NCBI GenBank assembly: GCA_021846695.1
Contig: JAJZWN010000005.1
Location: forward strand, 1-47,614
Direction of reading: 5' to 3'
Source of the DNA: Thermoplasmata archaeon
GTDB lineage: Archaea > Thermoplasmatota > Thermoplasmata > Thermoplasmatales > Thermoplasmataceae
Length of the DNA stretch: 47,614 bases
Part shown: piece by piece, positions 43,460 to 47,614 of the stretch
Layout of the letters: the number at the start of each line of letters is the position of its first letter
Position numbering within the stretch: position 1 is the stretch's first letter
Notes under the pieces: model-generated
What the model was told of the DNA's origin: nothing
Seen by the model: the letters and a program-made list of their open reading frames with translations, nothing else
The model's database searches: none
Made by a program: the position numbers and the translations under genes

Positions 43460-44174
43460 AATTATACATAGAATAGAAAAAATAATTTCCATGGAACCAC
43501 AGTTATTTCTTGATTATGACGGAACACTGGTCCCGATTATCAAGAATCCAGAAATTAACCAGGCAGATTATGACCTGCTTAAACTAATCTCGCATTTAGA
43601 TTCCCGTTTTGAAATGTATATAGTTACAGGAAGGGAGGTTAGTGACATAATCCGTTTTCTCGGGGAATATAATATTATAGGCCTTCATGGTTCAGTATTT
43701 CATATAGATGGCCAGACGATAAATATTCCAGAATTCGCTCCATATGTAGAACTATTCAATCAAATATATCAGAATACGGTATATATTCAGGAAAAGTTTC
43801 ATGGATTGAGGATATACAATAAAACAGGTAGCATCCTTTTTCATATGGGCAATATTAAAAATCAGCGTTCCCGTGAAACTGTACATAAAATTATTAATTT
43901 CCTTGCATTCCGTTACAATATTGAATTATACACAGGAATAGACATAATAGAATTGAGAATTCCACACATTAATAAGGGTACCGCAATTAAGCAGATAAGG
44001 AACCTTAACCGGCCTGCAATAATAATAGGTGATGACAGGACAGATGAAGATTCTTTTATTGCCAATCAGGATGCAATAACCATAAAGATTGGAGATGGAG
44101 ATACACATGCCAGATTTGCTATTCCCTATGAACGCGTTAGGCCATTATTATGGGAGTTGTTAAAAATTTTATAG
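43443..44174 (+). CDS. otsB: Trehalose-6-phosphate phosphatase
   Basis: A 243-aa HAD-superfamily phosphatase. Motif I is LDYDGTLVP (about 24-32, nucleophile Asp), motif II is YIVTGRE, and motif IV is IIIGDDRTDEDSFIAN, near 195-211. The family-typical GLHGSVFHIDG precedes the cap. It dephosphorylates trehalose-6-phosphate to trehalose. Its start overlaps the otsA stop by 17 nt, so the two are co-translated. Length is normal for archaeal members. Confidence 0.94.
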   Translation: MYQENKIIHRIEKIISMEPQLFLDYDGTLVPIIKNPEINQADYDLLKLISHLDSRFEMYIVTGREVSDIIRFLGEYNIIGLHGSVFHIDGQTINIPEFAPYVELFNQIYQNTVYIQEKFHGLRIYNKTGSILFHMGNIKNQRSRETVHKIINFLAFRYNIELYTGIDIIELRIPHINKGTAIKQIRNLNRPAIIIGDDRTDEDSFIANQDAITIKIGDGDTHARFAIPYERVRPLLWELLKIL

Positions 44175-44203
44175 TTGTGATATGCATATAAAAATAAACA
44201 GTT

Positions 44204-45004
44204 TCAGTTGCCCTTATATGTCTGAAAATCCATGAAGTCTACCACTTCCAACCCTGTAAAATTGAGCCCATACAGTTTTTCAGCCCTGGACGAGTCAATA
44301 CTGTAATCAAGGTTTTGCCCCAGGTAAGATTTTATGAATGGGCAAGGTTCGTCGCGTATTGAATAGTATAATTTCCTCCCAAATTCATAAAGTGTCATTG
44401 TTTCTTCTCCTGCTATATTAATAATACCCCTGTCCATATCTCTCATGGCTTTATAAACGCCAATAGAAAGATCAGAATTGAGCACAGGATTTATAATTAT
44501 GTCATTATTAAGTTTTATGGGCATTTTACTCCTTATTGCAGCCAGTATATCGGTATAAATGTTGTAGGTACATTTTCCATATGTCATGCCTCTCCTTATT
44601 ATAAGATAATGTTCGTTGCCCTTTGCCAATTCTTCCGCCTTCAATTTTGCCTTGCCATATTCTGTTTCTGGAATGGTTGCACTCTCTTCATTTTTTATGG
44701 CACTTGATGAGGAATACACAAGCTGATTTGACAGGAGTATTTTCTTGCCATTTTGAAATTTTTCATTTATGAGCCCCTGGATCCCGTAGTTCATTTCAAT
44801 ATAATTTTTATTTTTTGAATAAAATGGTATATCAAAATTATTGATAATAAAATCATAATCATCATGCAGTTCCATTAAGGATTCAGCAAATTTTTCAATG
44901 CCTTTCAATGGGAATAATGACTGAATTTTGTTGGCGTCTCCGTAGTCTTTGGCAAATCTAAAGCCAAAACTTTCGTCCCCATCCAGAATAAGAATTTTTG
45001 ACAT
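44204..45004 (-). CDS. RmlD/SDR-like NAD-dependent epimerase-reductase family protein
   Basis: A 266-aa extended SDR-like protein. The Y-x3-K pair is visible in ETEYGKAKLKAEEL (about 114-127), after VYSSSS, and IIRRGMTYGK and INIAGEETMTLYEFGRKL follow as in RmlD/GalE relatives. The N-terminal dinucleotide motif is degenerate (LDGDESFGFRFA rather than GxxGxxG), so cofactor binding is in doubt. A nucleotide-sugar role is plausible but unproven. It converges on otsB, 29 bp away. Confidence 0.75.
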   Translation of the reverse strand: MSKILILDGDESFGFRFAKDYGDANKIQSLFPLKGIEKFAESLMELHDDYDFIINNFDIPFYSKNKNYIEMNYGIQGLINEKFQNGKKILLSNQLVYSSSSAIKNEESATIPETEYGKAKLKAEELAKGNEHYLIIRRGMTYGKCTYNIYTDILAAIRSKMPIKLNNDIIINPVLNSDLSIGVYKAMRDMDRGIINIAGEETMTLYEFGRKLYYSIRDEPCPFIKSYLGQNLDYSIDSSRAEKLYGLNFTGLEVVDFMDFQTYKGN

Positions 45005-45123
45005 ATTACTATAAATGTCATCAAAGCATATAAGTGTGAATATACTTTATAAATAAATATTTTTGTAATATATAATTATCAGGTAAATATTTATATATTA
45101 TTCTGTAATATCTTGAAACTAAT

Positions 45124-46332
45124 ATGGAAAAAAAGAACGTTAGTTTTATTTATCTGGCTATTACGCTTATGATCATGACCTTCTCCATGAGGGCAACAAA
45201 TAATATGATCATTACAACAGTGCCATTACTTGCGAAGATTGATCTTGGATTCTCCAGCTTCTTTGTTGGTATAATATCAGCAGTTATCTACCTGTTTACA
45301 TTTACAGTGACATTTTACGTTAACCCGCGTATCAACGCTAAACTCAGAAGGCAGTTGTTCATAGGGGCAAACTTTGCAATACTGTTTTCGCTCATAGCAT
45401 ATTATTTCACAAATGGAATAGCTATATGGGGAATATCAGCACTTGCCGGGCTCGCGTACGGAATTATGATGCCGAATCTCATTACCTCCTCAACCCTGTT
45501 AAAGGATCAGAAAGAGCGCGAGAGGCTTATCTCCTTATATTCAGTGGGATTGAGCCTTAGCCTTATACTCGGGCCGACTATAGAAGATTACATATTGACA
45601 TTTGTGAGCTACAGGGATGTATTTCTTTTATTCATACCAATAGTTATTGCAGGAGTTATAGTCTCAACCATGATAAAATTCCCGCACACAAAAAATGAAA
45701 CCAGGGCAAATGTGATGAAAAATGATGGTTTGAGGGCCAGCTTACTAACTATAACGACCTATAACATACCATTTGCAGCCCTTAGCATTTTCCTTACACT
45801 GTACGCTATAGCACGCTTTCACGTTTCAGGTGCAGTTGCTTATTCCCCCTATATATATTTCTTCTCCATTTCATTCCTGACAAGGATACTGCTAACAATA
45901 CACCCGTTAAAACACATAAAACTTCCACTTTTATTTTCTATAATGATTACGGGTTTTGCACTGATAATGTTTCCATTCCTTACTACATTTACATCGTTCC
46001 TGCTGTTGATGATGTTGCTGGGCATACCACATGGCTCAATATTTCCCATGTCGACTATTATGATTGCAAGAGGAACCAGTGTAGAACAGAGAAGTGCTGC
46101 AAACTCCTATTTCATGGCGTATAATAATATCCTGTTCATGGTCATCCCGCTGGCATTCGGTTATATTGTTAAGTTCATAGGATACGAATATTCGTTCCTT
46201 ATACTTATAGCACCTGTAATATTGTCTGCCGTTGCCCTCTTCAAGATATATGGCTCTAATACCACCATATTTATTTCAAATCTTAAGAAGGTGCCGCCCA
46301 ATGCAATTTCCGGGAAGAAAAATGACCTGTGA
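45124..46332 (+). CDS. MFS transporter
   Basis: A 402-aa protein with about 12 transmembrane helices in two halves (TM1-6 about 10-185, TM7-12 about 200-385). It contains LAGLAYGIMMPNLITSSTLL in TM4-5 and a basic loop (KDQKERERLISLYSVGLSLSLILGP). The TM2-3 loop lacks the full GxLaDrxGrr motif (NPRINAKLRRQ). Substrate unknown. Its own AT-rich promoter region is upstream (ATTTATATATTATTC around 45089). It diverges from the SDR gene. Confidence 0.85.
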   Translation: MEKKNVSFIYLAITLMIMTFSMRATNNMIITTVPLLAKIDLGFSSFFVGIISAVIYLFTFTVTFYVNPRINAKLRRQLFIGANFAILFSLIAYYFTNGIAIWGISALAGLAYGIMMPNLITSSTLLKDQKERERLISLYSVGLSLSLILGPTIEDYILTFVSYRDVFLLFIPIVIAGVIVSTMIKFPHTKNETRANVMKNDGLRASLLTITTYNIPFAALSIFLTLYAIARFHVSGAVAYSPYIYFFSISFLTRILLTIHPLKHIKLPLLFSIMITGFALIMFPFLTTFTSFLLLMMLLGIPHGSIFPMSTIMIARGTSVEQRSAANSYFMAYNNILFMVIPLAFGYIVKFIGYEYSFLILIAPVILSAVALFKIYGSNTTIFISNLKKVPPNAISGKKNDL

Positions 46333-46405
46333 ATTAAATTATTTTGAACATTTTTATATTTTTCAATACAGTTAAATCTATTAACAATATTATTACTGGA
46401 TTTTA

Positions 46406-47614
46406 ATGATAAAATCCAGCGACTCACTCGAAGATTTATTTAAGAAACTAAATACTTCAAAAGCAGGGCTTTCAGGCAACGAAGCAAGTTCAAGACTTCA
46501 CACCTATGGTTATAATGAGGTTTCGGAGAAGAAAGAGAGTTCTATACTAAAGTTTTTAAAAAAATTCTGGACACCAATTTCCTGGATGCTGGAGCTTACA
46601 ATAATCATAACATTTATACTTGGAAAATATGACGATTCTCTGATAATACTTTTCCTGCTAATATTTAATGGTGTAATATCCTTTACCCAGGAATCAAAGG
46701 CTGATAATGCAGTAGAACTATTAAAGAAAAAACTTTCAGCCCAGGCCAGAGTCCTGAGAGATGGTAAGTGGAATGTTATAGAAACAAAGTTTCTCGTGCC
46801 CGGGGATATTGTCCATCTAAGATTGGGCGATGTGGTTCCTGCAGATATTAAAATAATAGACGATGAGCTGGAAATCGACCAGTCCGCCCTTACTGGAGAA
46901 TCACTGTCAGTAACAAGAAAAAAGGGAGATACAATATATTCCAGCTCTGTGGTAAAAAGAGGTGAATGCAATGGTCTGGTAACAGAAACAGGCAGCAAGA
47001 CCTATTTCGGAAAAACAACAGAACTGGTTGAAATAGCAAAGACAAAGTCACACATAGAAGAACTTATTATGAAAATAATAAAGGACCTGATAGCCATAGA
47101 TACTATTCTTGTTATAGCACTTATATTATTTTCTATCTACCGTGGCGTGGACATTACCGAAGTTATCCCCTTTGCACTGGTAATATTAATTGCATCAATA
47201 CCCGTAGCTCTCCCGGCAACATTCACAATTGCAATGTCCCTTGGCGCCCTTCATATGTCAAAACGTGGTGAAATAGTCACGAGGCTATCCGCTATAGAGG
47301 ATGCGGCTTCCATGGACACATTATGCATGGATAAAACAGGTACTATTACAGAAAATAAATTGACTATAAAAACTCCAAAGGTCTATACAGGAGATGAATT
47401 GTCCCTGATTAAATATGCATCATATGCATCGCAGAGAAAAAGTGAGGACCCAATAGATGATGCCATACTGGACTATGCCGATTTAAAATCTGTAAAAATT
47501 GACTATGCAAATAGAAGCAAGTTTACGCCATTCGACCCTTCAATTAAGCGTACGGAAGCAATAATAAACGAAGCGGGGAAATCTGTTAAAATAGTCAAGG
47601 GTGCACCACAGGTT
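46406..47614 (+). CDS. P-type ATPase, P3A proton-pump-like (N-terminal 403 residues; runs off the window)
   Basis: A partial CDS open at the right edge. The visible 403 residues hold an N-terminal cytosolic region ([23 protein letters not shown]), TM1-2 (about 55-93), the actuator domain with TGES (163-166), TM3-4 (about 228-275) with PVALP (266-270) and the phosphorylation motif D309-KTGT. A nucleotide-binding domain begins, ending at [14 protein letters not shown] and the short N-terminus fit plasma-membrane H+-ATPases (P3A), found in Thermoplasma and some methanogens. In an acidophile it could export protons. Missing TM5-10 are beyond the window. Confidence 0.92.
   Translation, partial: MIKSSDSLEDLFKKLNTSKAGLSGNEASSRLHTYGYNEVSEKKESSILKFLKKFWTPISWMLELTIIITFILGKYDDSLIILFLLIFNGVISFTQESKADNAVELLKKKLSAQARVLRDGKWNVIETKFLVPGDIVHLRLGDVVPADIKIIDDELEIDQSALTGESLSVTRKKGDTIYSSSVVKRGECNGLVTETGSKTYFGKTTELVEIAKTKSHIEELIMKIIKDLIAIDTILVIALILFSIYRGVDITEVIPFALVILIASIPVALPATFTIAMSLGALHMSKRGEIVTRLSAIEDAASMDTLCMDKTGTITENKLTIKTPKVYTGDELSLIKYASYASQRKSEDPIDDAILDYADLKSVKIDYANRSKFTPFDPSIKRTEAIINEAGKSVKIVKGAPQV

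Noticed and set aside
46510..46998. Minus-strand ORF of 162 aa
   Set aside because: Antisense to the P-type ATPase actuator region, which has clear family motifs on the plus strand.
1..47614. CRISPR arrays, insertion sequences, integrases, prophage or toxin-antitoxin genes
   Set aside because: None seen: no regularly spaced repeats, no transposase or recombinase domains, and all large ORFs are chromosomal core or metabolic genes. The PIN domain at 24.7 kb is part of a large ATPase, not a VapC toxin.

Overview
The window is a compact, AT-rich archaeal chromosome segment. It most likely comes from the Thermoplasmatales (Thermoplasma / Ferroplasma / Picrophilus / Cuniculiplasma-like heterotrophic acidophiles). 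Archaeal identity is seen directly: ribosomal proteins L15e, S24e and S27ae, the Rpb7/Spt4 transcription pair, RPA with its associated protein, RfcL, family B DNA polymerase, RNase P Pop5, an archaeal-type NadM and DPCK, and a tRNA-Ser with no encoded CCA. The narrower placement is an inference. It rests on a GH15 protein next to otsA/otsB, glycine dehydrogenase in two subunits, a Vps4/ESCRT-III-like pair, a P3A-type proton ATPase, and many start codons about 25 nt below an A/T-rich box A (leaderless transcripts). I see no insertion sequence, CRISPR array, integrase or phage gene. The region reads as a stable core chromosome.

Layout. 1-1.9 kb: Nudix hydrolase and APC amino acid permease on the minus strand. 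2.3-7.6 kb: plus-strand run of gcvPA-gcvPB, RPA, RPA-associated protein and an unknown 202-aa protein. 7.7-10.4 kb: NfeD-like and DUF2175-like proteins, then the conserved minus-strand information-processing operon rpoE1-spt4-DPCK-rps24e-rps27ae; the 51-aa S27ae gene is easily missed. 10.7-15.0 kb: asnS-hemE (4-nt overlap), hemH and a G-domain-degenerate EF-Tu-like protein. 15.0-16.8 kb: purD and scpB (minus). 17-23 kb: NCS1 permease with a dCTP deaminase/dUTPase-fold protein, nadM, polB and an MFS transporter. 23-26.6 kb: pheS (minus) and a PIN-AAA-KH ATPase. 26.7-32.7 kb: DUF302 protein, flippase, tRNA-binding OB protein coupled to rfcL, Pop5, rpl15e, tRNA-Ser(UGA), an unknown protein and a GNAT.

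32.7-36.3 kb is the most interesting stretch. It holds a CdvB/ESCRT-III-like coiled-coil protein, a possible 37-aa small protein behind it, a membrane-tethered winged-helix regulator, a SHOCT membrane protein, and a Vps4/CdvC ATPase (MIT plus AAA) translationally coupled to an unrecognised 150-aa protein. This looks like a membrane-remodelling or division module. 36.4-40.1 kb: a GT2-like glycosyltransferase, then a GNAT, an M20 hydrolase and an N-succinylamino-acid racemase/OSBS-like enolase-superfamily enzyme. Together these three match the acyltransferase-racemase-deacylase scheme known for D- to L-amino acid conversion. 40.3-44.2 kb: GH15 (probable trehalase), OtsA and OtsB, giving both synthesis and breakdown of trehalose. 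44.2 kb to the end: an RmlD-like SDR protein, an MFS transporter and the N-terminal 403 residues of a P3A proton ATPase cut by the window edge.

Most genes are singletons or short operons with very tight junctions (ATGA and TAATG overlaps). A few operon heads carry clear Shine-Dalgarno sequences, so leaderless and leadered starts are mixed. A T-rich element, TATAATTTTTTA, recurs at three convergent gene ends.
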